Part shown: piece by piece, positions 17,012 through 25,007 of the stretch
Position numbering within the stretch: position 1 is the first letter of the stretch
Layout of the letters: each line of letters opens with the position of its first letter
NCBI RefSeq assembly: GCF_033170155.1
Contig: NZ_CP137079.1
Span: 3,224,001 to 3,288,000, forward strand
Direction of reading: 5' to 3'
Source: Raineyella sp. W15-4
GTDB lineage: Bacteria; Actinomycetota; Actinomycetes; Propionibacteriales; Propionibacteriaceae
DNA: 64,000 bases
Program-made: the position numbers and the translations under genes
Notes under the pieces: generated by a model
What the model was told of the DNA's origin: nothing
What the model saw: the letters and a program-made list of their open reading frames with translations, nothing else
The model's database searches: none

Positions 17012-17809
17012 TCAGCGGAGCGACATCGCCTCCGGCGCGGCGTCGTCCAGCGACCCACGTGTCGCCTGGGCCCCGCGCTTCCAGTTGGTGCCGTAGCGGC
17101 GGGTGCCGATCCGGGTGCGGTCGGCGCGGAACAGGTCGTGGCCGAGTTCGTAGTGCTGGCCGGCCTCCGACCAGGTCAACCGGCAGATCAGCAGCAGCGG
17201 AGCTCCGACCTCGACACCCAGCAGGGCGGCCTCCCCGGCATCGGCCTCGATCACCTCGATCTCCTCGCGGGCGCCACCGGGGACGAAACCGTACCGTTCC
17301 CGCGCCAGGTCGGTGAGGGACAGCGACAGGTCGTACGCCAGCAGTCCGGGGAACAGGCCCGCCGGGAGGATCGAGGTGTCGAGAGACCACGGGCTGCCGT
17401 CGACCTGCCGGATCCGGGTGATCTGCACGACGTTCGCCGGCGACGCCAGCCGGAGGGTGCGGGCCTCGTACGGATCGGCCGCCCGCAGGTGGGCACCGAC
17501 CACCCGGGTCGACAGGCTGCGTCCCTGGGCGCGCACCATCGAGGGAACGCCCTCGGTGGTGTCGAGCCGACGCAGGATCCTGGCGTCGGCCGCATGCACG
17601 CCACCGCAGCGGCCGATCGTACGGCGCACCAGATGGTCGTCCTCCAGCAGGCCGAGCGCGGCCCGCAGCAACGTCCGCCCCACTCCGAACCGTTCGGCCA
17701 GGTCCCGTTCGGTGCCGACGAGCTCTCCGGGATGGAAGGCCTCCCGAGTGAGATGGCCGCGCAGCGCCTCGGCCAGCTGGCGGGCGCGGGGTGTGGCCGG
17801 GTCACTCAT
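17012..17809 (-). CDS. GntR-family regulator, HutC/UTRA type (1)
   Basis: A 265-residue regulator with an N-terminal winged helix (LVGTERDLAERFGVGRTLLRAA) and a C-terminal UTRA effector domain (RIRQVDGSPWSLDTSILPA, LLLICRLTWSEAGQHYELG). It is the last gene of a minus-strand operon after the kinase and the aminotransferase-fold gene, with a 27-bp gap. It probably controls that operon in response to a pathway metabolite. It resembles the plus-strand GntR at 20658 in its UTRA domain, so the two may be paralogues. Confidence 0.87.
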   Translation of the reverse strand: MSDPATPRARQLAEALRGHLTREAFHPGELVGTERDLAERFGVGRTLLRAALGLLEDDHLVRRTIGRCGGVHAADARILRRLDTTEGVPSMVRAQGRSLSTRVVGAHLRAADPYEARTLRLASPANVVQITRIRQVDGSPWSLDTSILPAGLFPGLLAYDLSLSLTDLARERYGFVPGGAREEIEVIEADAGEAALLGVEVGAPLLLICRLTWSEAGQHYELGHDLFRADRTRIGTRRYGTNWKRGAQATRGSLDDAAPEAMSLR

Positions 17810-17836
17810 GGCAACGTCACGACCGCTACTCGTCGG

Positions 17837-19258
17837 TTACTCGTCGGTGGCCGCCGGGCCGGGCCGGCGGATGCCGGCCTGCTCGAGCCGGCTGATGAAC
17901 AGGTCGGCCTCGCCCGGGCTCAGCACCATCGGTGGGCGGATCTTCAGGGCGTTGCCGTAGCGTCCGCAGGCGGAGATCAGCACGCCACGGTCGCGCAGGG
18001 CGTTGATGACCCCGGCGGCGCGCCGCCGATCGGGCCGGCCGTCCGCGTCGACGTACTCGACCGCGACGAACAGCCCCAGGCCACGCACCTCGCTGACCGT
18101 CGGGTCGTCCGCGGTGACCGTACGGACGCCGTCAAGCAGGCGCCGCCCGACCTCGGCGGCGTGCGCGATCAGCCCCTCGTCCTCGATGACGTCGAGCACC
18201 GCCGTGGCGGCGGCCATCGAGACGGGGTTGCCGGCGAAGGTGTTGAAGTAGTTCTCCCCCGCGCAGAACCCGTCGATCAGGTCGGCGCGACCCACCAGCC
18301 CGGCCACCGGCATGCCGTTGGCCATCGGCTTGCCGAGGGTGACCAGGTCGGGGGCGATGTCATGGCGGGTGTGCCCCCACATGCCGGTGCCCAGCCGGCC
18401 GAATCCCGGCTGGACCTCGTCGGCGATCACCAGGCCGCCCCGCTCGTGCACCAGCGCGGCCGCCGCATCGAGCATCCCGGGCGTCCCCGGGTGGATCCCG
18501 TCGGAGGAGAAGACCGTGTCGACCAGCAGGGCGGCCGTCCGGCGCCCGCGCCGGGCCAGCTCGTCCATCGCGGCGGCCACCTCGCCGGCCCACCGGCCGG
18601 CTAGGCCGGCGTCTCCCGAAGCCCGGTCGGCGGGGTCATCGAGCAGGCTGCGGCCGTCCGGCGCGGGCACGGTGACGACGACGTCGTCGACCGCCCCGGT
18701 GGACGGGGAACAGGCGGCCGACACCGTGGTGCCGCCGTGGTAGGCGGCCTCGGTGACGATCACGCCGTCGGCACCGGTGGCCCACCGGGCGATCCGGACC
18801 GCCAGATCGTTCGCCTCCGAGCCGGTGCAGGTGAACATCACCCGACGCGGGCCCCGGTCGGGGAAGGTCGCCAGCAGTCGCTCGGCGTAGTCGACGACGT
18901 AGCCGTGCAGGTAGCGGGTGTTGGTGTTGAGGGTGGCCGCCTGGCGGCTGATGGCCGCCACCACCCGGGGGTGGCAGTGGCCGACCCCGGCCACGTTGTT
19001 GTACATGTCGAGGTAGCGTCGGCCCGCCGCGTCGATCAGCCAGGCCCCTTCGCCGCGGACGATGTGCAGCGGCCGGTCGTACATCAGCGGCGCGGCCGGG
19101 CCGAGCACCTCTCGGCGGCGCTCCAGCAGCTGCCGGTCGTCGTCGCTCAGGGCGTCCGGACCGAGCGGCCCTGCGTCGTGGTGGGCGTTGACGTCGAGGA
19201 TCGAGACCGGGGCGGCGCCGGGCTCGAGCGCAGTGCCGGCCTGACCCGGGGCGTTCAT
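17837..19258 (-). CDS. Class-III aminotransferase-fold PLP enzyme (AGXT2L/PbfA-like)
   Basis: A 473-residue fold-type-I PLP enzyme. Seen: YNNVAGVGHCHPRVVAA, TCTGSEANDLAVRIAR, the PLP-binding ADEVQPGFGRLG, and the Schiff-base Lys in LVTLGKPMANGMPVAG, then NYFNTFAGNPVS. The VQPGFGR and GKPMANGMP patterns are those of the AGXT2L group, which includes ethanolamine-phosphate and phosphohydroxylysine phospho-lyases and the phosphonate enzyme PbfA. These eliminate rather than transaminate. It overlaps the kinase gene (ATGA). A kinase/lyase pair acting on an amino alcohol is one reading; a PbfA role beside PhnX-PhnW is another. Confidence 0.8.
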   Translation of the reverse strand: MNAPGQAGTALEPGAAPVSILDVNAHHDAGPLGPDALSDDDRQLLERRREVLGPAAPLMYDRPLHIVRGEGAWLIDAAGRRYLDMYNNVAGVGHCHPRVVAAISRQAATLNTNTRYLHGYVVDYAERLLATFPDRGPRRVMFTCTGSEANDLAVRIARWATGADGVIVTEAAYHGGTTVSAACSPSTGAVDDVVVTVPAPDGRSLLDDPADRASGDAGLAGRWAGEVAAAMDELARRGRRTAALLVDTVFSSDGIHPGTPGMLDAAAALVHERGGLVIADEVQPGFGRLGTGMWGHTRHDIAPDLVTLGKPMANGMPVAGLVGRADLIDGFCAGENYFNTFAGNPVSMAAATAVLDVIEDEGLIAHAAEVGRRLLDGVRTVTADDPTVSEVRGLGLFVAVEYVDADGRPDRRRAAGVINALRDRGVLISACGRYGNALKIRPPMVLSPGEADLFISRLEQAGIRRPGPAATDE

Positions 19259-20292
19259 GCCGCCACCCGCCGGGCGCCACCGGTGGCCAGATAGGCGCTG
19301 GCCAGTCGGACCGTCCCCTCGGCGAAGTCGGCCAGATGGGTGGCGTTCTCGACGGCATGCGGATGGCTGCCGAGCCAGGCCAGCAACATCAGTCGGCGCA
19401 GCAGCACGAAGCTGGGCAGCATCGCCTCGTCGGCGGCACCGAGATCACGGACCTCACGGTAACCGGCCAGCCATGCCTCCTGCCAGGCCGGCACCCGCGG
19501 ATCTGTCTCCAGGAACGACACCGCCGAGGCGAAGTCGTAGAGGAACCATCCCAGCCCGCAGTCGTCGAAGTCGATCACCGTCACCCGATCGCCGTGACGG
19601 AGCAGATTGGCCAGCCGGAGGTCGGCGTGGATGAGGCCGTACCGCTGCGGGGCCATGCCGTAGCCGGCCAGCCGTTCGCGCAGCAGGTCCACCGCCGGGG
19701 CGATCGCCGCCGCCCGGCCGGCGGTCACCCGGGGGCCGTCCTGCCAACGCCCCCACCGCGGCCAGCGGCCGAGGGTGTGCTCCCAGTCCCAGGCGAACCG
19801 GCCGACGTCCCGGCCCCGGCCGGCCACGCACTCGTGCAGCGTGGCGGCCATCCGGCCGAGCAGCCGGAAGTCCCGGCCGGTCAGCCCGGCCTCGTCCGGG
19901 TTGCTGCCCTCGACCACCTCGAACAGGACCGCATAGCGCTCCGTGCCGTCGATCTGCACGCTGATCACCCCCTGCCCGTCCGGCAGCCGTCGCGGCCGGA
20001 TCACCTCCAGGCCCGGATGGGTGGAGAGCTCGTCGAGCCAGTCGAGTTCGGCGGCGATGGCCGCCGCATCGTGGTACCCCGGGCGGTGGACCCGGACGAT
20101 GGCCGTGTCGGCGGTTCCGGGGGCCTCGGCTGTCCCGGGGACGCTCACCCGGTAGGTGGCGTTCTCCGACACGGCCAGCAGGTCGAGCCGGGCGGTCGCG
20201 GGGAAGCCGTGCCGGGCCGCGGCGAGAGCGGCGATCCGGTCGCAGGTCGCACGGTCCGAAGCGAGGTCGAGAACGGCCGCGGGCGGCGTCAT
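19255..20292 (-). CDS. APH-family kinase (hydroxylysine/choline-kinase-like)
   Basis: A 345-residue aminoglycoside-phosphotransferase-fold kinase. The catalytic loop is GLIHADLRLANLL and the Mg-binding motif VIDFDDCGLGWFLYDFA. The N-terminal lobe has LLAVSENATYRV and AIVRVHRP with the ATP-binding Lys replaced by Arg in that stretch, as in some hydroxylysine and homoserine kinase relatives. It is the first gene of a three-gene minus-strand operon and overlaps the PLP enzyme. In animals HYKK (kinase) and PHYKPL (class-III fold lyase) form the same pair. The substrate is probably a small amino alcohol, by inference. Confidence 0.8.
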   Translation of the reverse strand: MTPPAAVLDLASDRATCDRIAALAAARHGFPATARLDLLAVSENATYRVSVPGTAEAPGTADTAIVRVHRPGYHDAAAIAAELDWLDELSTHPGLEVIRPRRLPDGQGVISVQIDGTERYAVLFEVVEGSNPDEAGLTGRDFRLLGRMAATLHECVAGRGRDVGRFAWDWEHTLGRWPRWGRWQDGPRVTAGRAAAIAPAVDLLRERLAGYGMAPQRYGLIHADLRLANLLRHGDRVTVIDFDDCGLGWFLYDFASAVSFLETDPRVPAWQEAWLAGYREVRDLGAADEAMLPSFVLLRRLMLLAWLGSHPHAVENATHLADFAEGTVRLASAYLATGGARRVAA

Positions 20293-20442
20293 GACGGTGT
20301 CCTTCCGGTCGGGAACAGGACCGAGCCTCCCGCCGCCAAATGGTCGTTTCCAGTGGCGAGGGCCCGATTAACCCGTTCGGTACGCCGGTGGCCGGGATCG
20401 TTGCCGGGTCGGCACATCGGCGGGTGTTCCGTCGCACGTCCG

Positions 20443-20470
20443 TGATGGAACGGACATGGGTCCGTCATCA
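20443..20470. promoter_or_regulatory. Dyad operator candidate between the divergent kinase and GntR genes
   Basis: ACGGAC-atgg-GTCCGT at 20450-20465 is flanked by TGATG and CATCA, making an extended dyad in the promoter region shared by the kinase operon and the second GntR gene. Confidence 0.45.
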
Positions 20471-20530
20471 GTGGCCGGTGGGCCGGCCAATGGTCGACAG
20501 CCGCCGCCGTGTTCCCGGTCTTGGCAGGCT

Positions 20531-20635
20531 GCCTGACAGGCCTCGCCCCGACAGGTCTGATCCTGACAGCTCTGGCCCCGACAGGTCTGGTCCTGACAGG
20601 TCTGGTCCTGACAGCTCTGGCCTTGACAGGTCTCG
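20531..20635. repeat. 15-bp tandem repeat, seven units
   Basis: Seven head-to-tail units of the pattern TCCTGACAGGTCTGG with no spacing error end 22 bp before the GntR start. The units stay in frame with that gene (five-residue period DRSGP), so they could be an N-terminal extension, but ATG 20658 is the more natural start. Confidence 0.8.
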
Positions 20636-20657
20636 GCTCGGACGGGATTCTCGGGCC

Positions 20658-21419
20658 ATGACCGGCCCGGAACCCCCTGTGGATCCTCAGCTGTTCGCCT
20701 CGATGGAGGCCCTCGGGGAGGCGATCGAGGCGGGACGGGTCGCCCCGGGGATCCGGTTGCCGGCGGAGCGTGACCTGGCGGCGACCTTCGCGGTGAGTCG
20801 TACGCAGATCCGGAAGGTGCTCGACGACCTGTTCGAGGAGCATCTGCTGGTGCGGCTCCGTGGCCGCTCCGGCGGCACCGTCGTGGCCGAGCCCCGGGTG
20901 CGCCGGGACCTGCGGGTGGTGGCCGGGGTGCCGCGCTATCTGGCGAGTCAGGGGTTCGTTCACTCCTGCACGGTGCTGCGCGCCGGCGTCCGCACACCCG
21001 GCTTCCGCAGCCGGCACGCGCTCCGGCTGGACGACACCGCCACCGTCTGCTCGATCGTACGGTTGCGCCGCGCCGATGGGCGCCCGTTCTCCCTGGAGAC
21101 CGCGGAGTTCCCGGCGGCCCGCTTCCCGGGCCTGGCCGACCGCGATCTCACCGGCAGTCTCTACGAGGTGCTGACGCAGCGGTACGGGGTGGTGATCGGG
21201 CACTCGGAGGAGCTGGTCGAGGCGGTGAACGCCTCCCCGCGCGAGGCCGAGTTGCTGGAGGCGATGCCGGGGGCCGCGCTGCTGGCGGTCAACCGGGTCA
21301 CCATGGATGCCGACGGCGTGCCGTTCGAGCACTCGCGGGACCTGTTCGTGGGGACTCGGGTGACCGGGTACGTGACCGCTGTCTCGCCCGAGTCCTCATG
21401 CCATGCGTCACAACGTTGA
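20658..21419 (+). CDS. GntR-family regulator, HutC/UTRA type (2)
   Basis: A 253-residue regulator. The winged helix is seen in LPAERDLAATFAVSRTQIRK, and the UTRA domain in RLRRADGRPFSLETAEFPA and LLAVNRVTMDADGVPFEHS. The DLFVGTRV ending is typical of phosphonate and amine regulators of this group. It is divergent from the kinase operon and 259 bp upstream of the PhnX-PhnW fusion, so it likely controls phosphonate use. The start was set at ATG 20658; the open frame continues upstream through the 15-bp repeats. Confidence 0.85.
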   Translation: MTGPEPPVDPQLFASMEALGEAIEAGRVAPGIRLPAERDLAATFAVSRTQIRKVLDDLFEEHLLVRLRGRSGGTVVAEPRVRRDLRVVAGVPRYLASQGFVHSCTVLRAGVRTPGFRSRHALRLDDTATVCSIVRLRRADGRPFSLETAEFPAARFPGLADRDLTGSLYEVLTQRYGVVIGHSEELVEAVNASPREAELLEAMPGAALLAVNRVTMDADGVPFEHSRDLFVGTRVTGYVTAVSPESSCHASQR

Positions 21420-21678
21420 CTAGCCGAGCACAGCTGGAGCAGGCGCAGAAGCTGGAGCAGGGGCAGAGACGGAAGAGACGTCCAGTCCCGTCGCCCCTGC
21501 CCCCACAGTGTCGGCGTCACGCCCCGTTGGGGCGACGTTCACCTGCCCGTACGGCGCCGGGCGTAGCTTCCTCGGCAAACAACGCTGCGGCGTCGGCTTC
21601 TCGGTCACCGGACGGCATGGGTGATGGACGGCAGGGCTTGACGCGAGGCGCCCCCGGTCCGGAAGGGAACGTGAGACA

Positions 21679-23547
21679 GTGCTCGAACTGGCGGTCTTCG
21701 ACATGGCAGGGACCACGGTGGACGACCACGGGTTGGTCTATGTGGCGCTGCAACAGGCGGTCGAGGAGACCGGGGTCACGGTCGCCGCGGACGACCTCCA
21801 ACGGTGGATGGGCACCGACAAGGTCACCGCGATCGACGCACTGATCCGGCTCGGCGGCGTCGAGCCGGCGGAGGGCCTTGCCGAGCGCCAGTTCGAGAGG
21901 TTCAAGGTGATCCTCGCCGAGCTGTACGAGCGGCAGCCGCCGCAGCCGATCGGCGGCGCGGTGGAGACCCTGCGGGAGCTCCGCTCGCGCGGTGTCAAGG
22001 TCGTGCTGACCACCGGATTCGACGCAGCCGTGGCGACCCCGTTGCTGCGCTCCCTCGGCTGGGCCGTCGCCGGGACCCCCGACGCGGCCGCAGCGGCGGT
22101 GGTCGTGGATGCGGTCGTGACGACCGACGACGTCCCGGCCGGCCGCCCGCACCCGTACCTGATCTTCCGGGCGATGGAACGCACCGGCGTCGCCGACGTC
22201 CGCGCTGTCCTCTCTGCCGGTGACACGGCGGTCGACGTCCGGGCCGCCCACAACAGCGGTGCGCTCGCCATCGGCGTGCTGTCCGGCGGGGCCCCGCGGG
22301 AGATCCTGGAACGCGAACCGTACGACTACCTGCTCGATTCCGTCGCGGACGTCGTGGACCTACCCGAGCTGTCCCCCACCCCGGAGGCCCAGGCTCCGAC
22401 CCGCTCGGCCGCCCCGACAACCTCGCCCCGATCGGCCGGCGTCTTCGATCCGCAGACGATCCCGGACAACGACTATCTGCTGCTGACTCCCGGGCCGCTG
22501 TCGACGACGAAGACGGTCCGCGCCGCCCTGCTCAAGGACTGGTGCACCTGGGACGAGGACTACAAGGCCCTCACCCGGGACGTCCGCAACGGCCTGGTGG
22601 CCCTCACCGGCTCCGACGACTACACCGCCGTCCTCATGCAGGGCAGCGGCACGTTCGCCGTCGAGTCGCTGCTCGGCAGTGTGCTCGGGCCCGACGACAA
22701 GGTCCTGATCCTGGCCAACGGGGCGTACGGGCGGCGGATGACGACCATCGCCGACATGCTGCGGCTCCCGCACACCACCATCGACTTCCCGGACACCGCC
22801 GTCGTGGACGTGGACCGGGTCGGCGCCGCACTCGACGCGGATCCCGCCATCACTCACGTCGCGATGGTCCACTGCGAGACCACCACCGGCCTGCTCAATC
22901 CCTTGGCCGAGGTCTGCCGGATCGCGCAGGCCCACGGCAAGCGCCTGCTGATCGACGCGATGTCGAGCTTCGGTGGCGTCGAGATCGACGCGGCGGGATG
23001 GGGCATCGACTTCCTCGTCAGCAGTTCCAACAAGTGCATCCAGGGCGTGCCCGGCTTCGGGTTCGTGCTGGCCCGGCAGAGCGAGATGGAACGCTGCCGG
23101 GGCTTCGCCCGCTCGCACGCATTGGACCTGTACGACCAGTGGGAGACGATGGAACGCGGCCGAGGCAAGTGGCGGTTCACCTCGCCGACCCACGTCGTCC
23201 ACGCGTTCGCCCAGGCGCTCGCCGAGCTCCGGGACGAGGGCGGCGTGAGGTCGCGATCCGCCCGGTACACGGCGAATCAGGCCACTCTCGTCGAGGGCAT
23301 GGCGGCGAACGACATCCGTACCGTCATCGCCCCGGAGCACCAGTCCCCGATCATCACCGCGTTCCACTACCCGGTCGGGGAGTTCGATTTCGCCACCTTC
23401 TACCGGGATCTGAAGGACTCCGGATTCGTCATCTATCCCGGGAAGCTGACCGAGCTCGACACCTTCCGTGTCGGCACCATCGGCGACGTCCATCCCGGCG
23501 ACATGCGCCGGCTCACCGACGCGGTCGCCCGGCACCGCACCTGGTGA
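21679..23547 (+). CDS. Phosphonatase-like HAD hydrolase fused to 2-aminoethylphosphonate transaminase (PhnX-PhnW)
   Basis: A 622-residue two-domain protein. Residues 1-230 are a HAD hydrolase of the phosphonatase group: nucleophile motif FDMAGTTVDDHG, cap motif MGTDKVTAI with a Lys where phosphonatases place their Schiff-base residue, and SAGDTAVDVRAA. A Pro/Ala/Ser linker (about 235-260) joins it to a PLP transaminase: LLLTPGPLSTTKTVR, VLMQGSGTFAVES, CETTTGLLNPL, DAMSSFGG and the PLP-Lys in SSSNKCIQGVPGF. Together they would turn 2-aminoethylphosphonate plus pyruvate into acetaldehyde, phosphate and alanine. Whether the HAD half is true PhnX or the PhnX-like subgroup is open. GTG start. Confidence 0.88.
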   Translation: MLELAVFDMAGTTVDDHGLVYVALQQAVEETGVTVAADDLQRWMGTDKVTAIDALIRLGGVEPAEGLAERQFERFKVILAELYERQPPQPIGGAVETLRELRSRGVKVVLTTGFDAAVATPLLRSLGWAVAGTPDAAAAAVVVDAVVTTDDVPAGRPHPYLIFRAMERTGVADVRAVLSAGDTAVDVRAAHNSGALAIGVLSGGAPREILEREPYDYLLDSVADVVDLPELSPTPEAQAPTRSAAPTTSPRSAGVFDPQTIPDNDYLLLTPGPLSTTKTVRAALLKDWCTWDEDYKALTRDVRNGLVALTGSDDYTAVLMQGSGTFAVESLLGSVLGPDDKVLILANGAYGRRMTTIADMLRLPHTTIDFPDTAVVDVDRVGAALDADPAITHVAMVHCETTTGLLNPLAEVCRIAQAHGKRLLIDAMSSFGGVEIDAAGWGIDFLVSSSNKCIQGVPGFGFVLARQSEMERCRGFARSHALDLYDQWETMERGRGKWRFTSPTHVVHAFAQALAELRDEGGVRSRSARYTANQATLVEGMAANDIRTVIAPEHQSPIITAFHYPVGEFDFATFYRDLKDSGFVIYPGKLTELDTFRVGTIGDVHPGDMRRLTDAVARHRTW

Positions 23548-23669
23548 GTCCGCGGGTCACCGTCATCGGGCTCGATCCGGCTCGGGGTGCATCACGGGTT
23601 GGTGACGCTGCCGGACCCGCGGGTGTGCCGGACCCTCGTTCCGGCGGGCTGTCTGACCCGCTAGACCCG

Positions 23670-24650
23670 CTACCGGTGCGTCGGGGCGTCCCAGTCGACG
23701 TCGAAGCCGGCGGGGATGATCCGGGTGGGGTTGATGTGCGGGTGCGTGGTGAAGTAGTGCCGTTTGATCTGGTCGAACTTCGTGGTGTCCCGGAAGGCCG
23801 GCTGCTGGTAGAGGAAGCGGGCGTAGTCCCACAGCTGCGGGTAGTCGGCCAGCCGCCGCAGATTGGTCTTGAAGTGGGTGACGTAGACCGCGTCGAACCG
23901 CGCCAGCGTCGGATAGAGCCGGACGTCCGCCTCGGTCAGCCGGTCGCCGAGCAGGTACGTACGGTCCGCCAGCCGGGCCTCGAGCAGGTCGAGGGTGTCG
24001 AACAGGGTGCGGACGGCGACGTCGTAGGCCTGCTGCGAGCGGGCGAAACCGCAACGGTAGACGCCGTTGTTCACCGTCGTGTAGATCAGGTCGTTCAGCT
24101 CGTCGATCTGGGGCCGCAGCGCCTCGGGGTAGAGGTCCAGGTCGGGATCGGCTGCCCACTGATTGAACTGGGATCCCAGGTCGAGGGAGATGTCGGGGAA
24201 GTTGTTGGACACGATCCTCTTGGCGTGGTCGTCCCACAGCACCGGGACGGAGATGTGGCCGGGGTAGCCCGGCTCGGTCGCCTGGTAGAGCTCACGGACC
24301 AGGGTGTAGCCGTTGTACGGGTCGAGGGTCAGGTCGGGGCCGGAGCGGAAGGCCCAGCCGCGGCCGTCCCGGACGGGGTCGACGACGGCCAGCCCGACCA
24401 CGTCCTGCAGCCCCTTCAGGTGATGGACGATGGCCTGCCGGCAGGCCCACGGGCAGGCCCAGGAGATGTAGAGCACGTAGCGGCCGGGCGCTGCCGGGAA
24501 CTCACCGTCGGGCGTGATCCGTCCGGTGAACGGGTACTTCGCGCGGACGAAGCTGCCGTCGTCCCTCCGCTCGGGCTTCTTCTCCCAGGCGCCGTAATCG
24601 CCGAAGGTCTCGAAGTCGACCGGGCTGGCCTCGGGCAGGGTGGTGGTCAT
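23670..24650 (-). CDS. Glutathionyl-hydroquinone reductase-like protein (YqjG/ECM4 family)
   Basis: A 326-residue Xi-class GST. The active-site motif is SWACPWACR with the Cys near residue 66, followed by DPVRDGRGWAFRSGPDL, SVPVLWDD, NNGVYRCGFARSQQAY, LLGDRLTEADVRLYPTL and HYFTTHPHINPTRIIP. It is closer to the E. coli YqjG pattern (CPWA) than the paralogue at 4049-5038 (CPFA). Its ATG overlaps the stop of a 38-codon ORF (ATGA), and GAGGAG lies inside that ORF. The likely role is reduction of thiol-conjugated quinones; the thiol is unknown. Confidence 0.9.
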   Translation of the reverse strand: MTTTLPEASPVDFETFGDYGAWEKKPERRDDGSFVRAKYPFTGRITPDGEFPAAPGRYVLYISWACPWACRQAIVHHLKGLQDVVGLAVVDPVRDGRGWAFRSGPDLTLDPYNGYTLVRELYQATEPGYPGHISVPVLWDDHAKRIVSNNFPDISLDLGSQFNQWAADPDLDLYPEALRPQIDELNDLIYTTVNNGVYRCGFARSQQAYDVAVRTLFDTLDLLEARLADRTYLLGDRLTEADVRLYPTLARFDAVYVTHFKTNLRRLADYPQLWDYARFLYQQPAFRDTTKFDQIKRHYFTTHPHINPTRIIPAGFDVDWDAPTHR

Positions 24651-24763
24651 GGGATCTCCTCAGGCAGGGTGAAGTCAGGGAGGGCGAGGACGAAGGCGTA
24701 CAGCAGGGCCGCCCAGACGTCGGCGGTGGCGAGCCGGATCACCGGCACCGGACTGCTGGCCAT
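24647..24763 (-). CDS. 38-aa ORF coupled to the GHR-like gene
   Basis: A short ORF, MASSPVPVIRLATADV then a hydrophobic stretch and DFTLPEEIP, ends in ATGA shared with the reductase start. GAGGAAGAGG precedes its ATG. It may be a leader peptide that couples translation, or the remnant of a YqjF/DoxX-type membrane gene, which neighbours yqjG in other bacteria. The evidence is its position only. Confidence 0.4.
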   Translation of the reverse strand: MASSPVPVIRLATADVWAALLYAFVLALPDFTLPEEIP

Positions 24764-25007
24764 CGGACCTCTTCCTCGCGCACCGGACGCTGCTGTGTCA
24801 CCTTGATCTGCTGTGTCGCTCGACCGTCCATAAGGTATCACCCATCAAGATTTCACTGATCCTTATGGGTGGTGTTCTGTCAGGGACCCGGGGGGCCGCC
24901 GACCCGCGGAGCGTTGCCCTTGGGTCCAGGTTCCTATGCTGGGCGCGAGATCCCGCCTCGCTCCACCACCGAGATCCCGCCTCGACCACCGCCCGAGAGG
25001 ACGTCTC

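Noticed and set aside
20468-20659. Minus-strand ORF resembling a pentapeptide-repeat protein (LSGPD units)
   Set aside because: It is the reverse reading of the 15-bp tandem repeat; there is no ribosome-binding site and it lies in a promoter region.
22542-24806. 754-codon plus-strand ORF over PhnW and GHR genes
   Set aside because: Arginine/proline-rich shadow translation of two well-supported genes in other frames.
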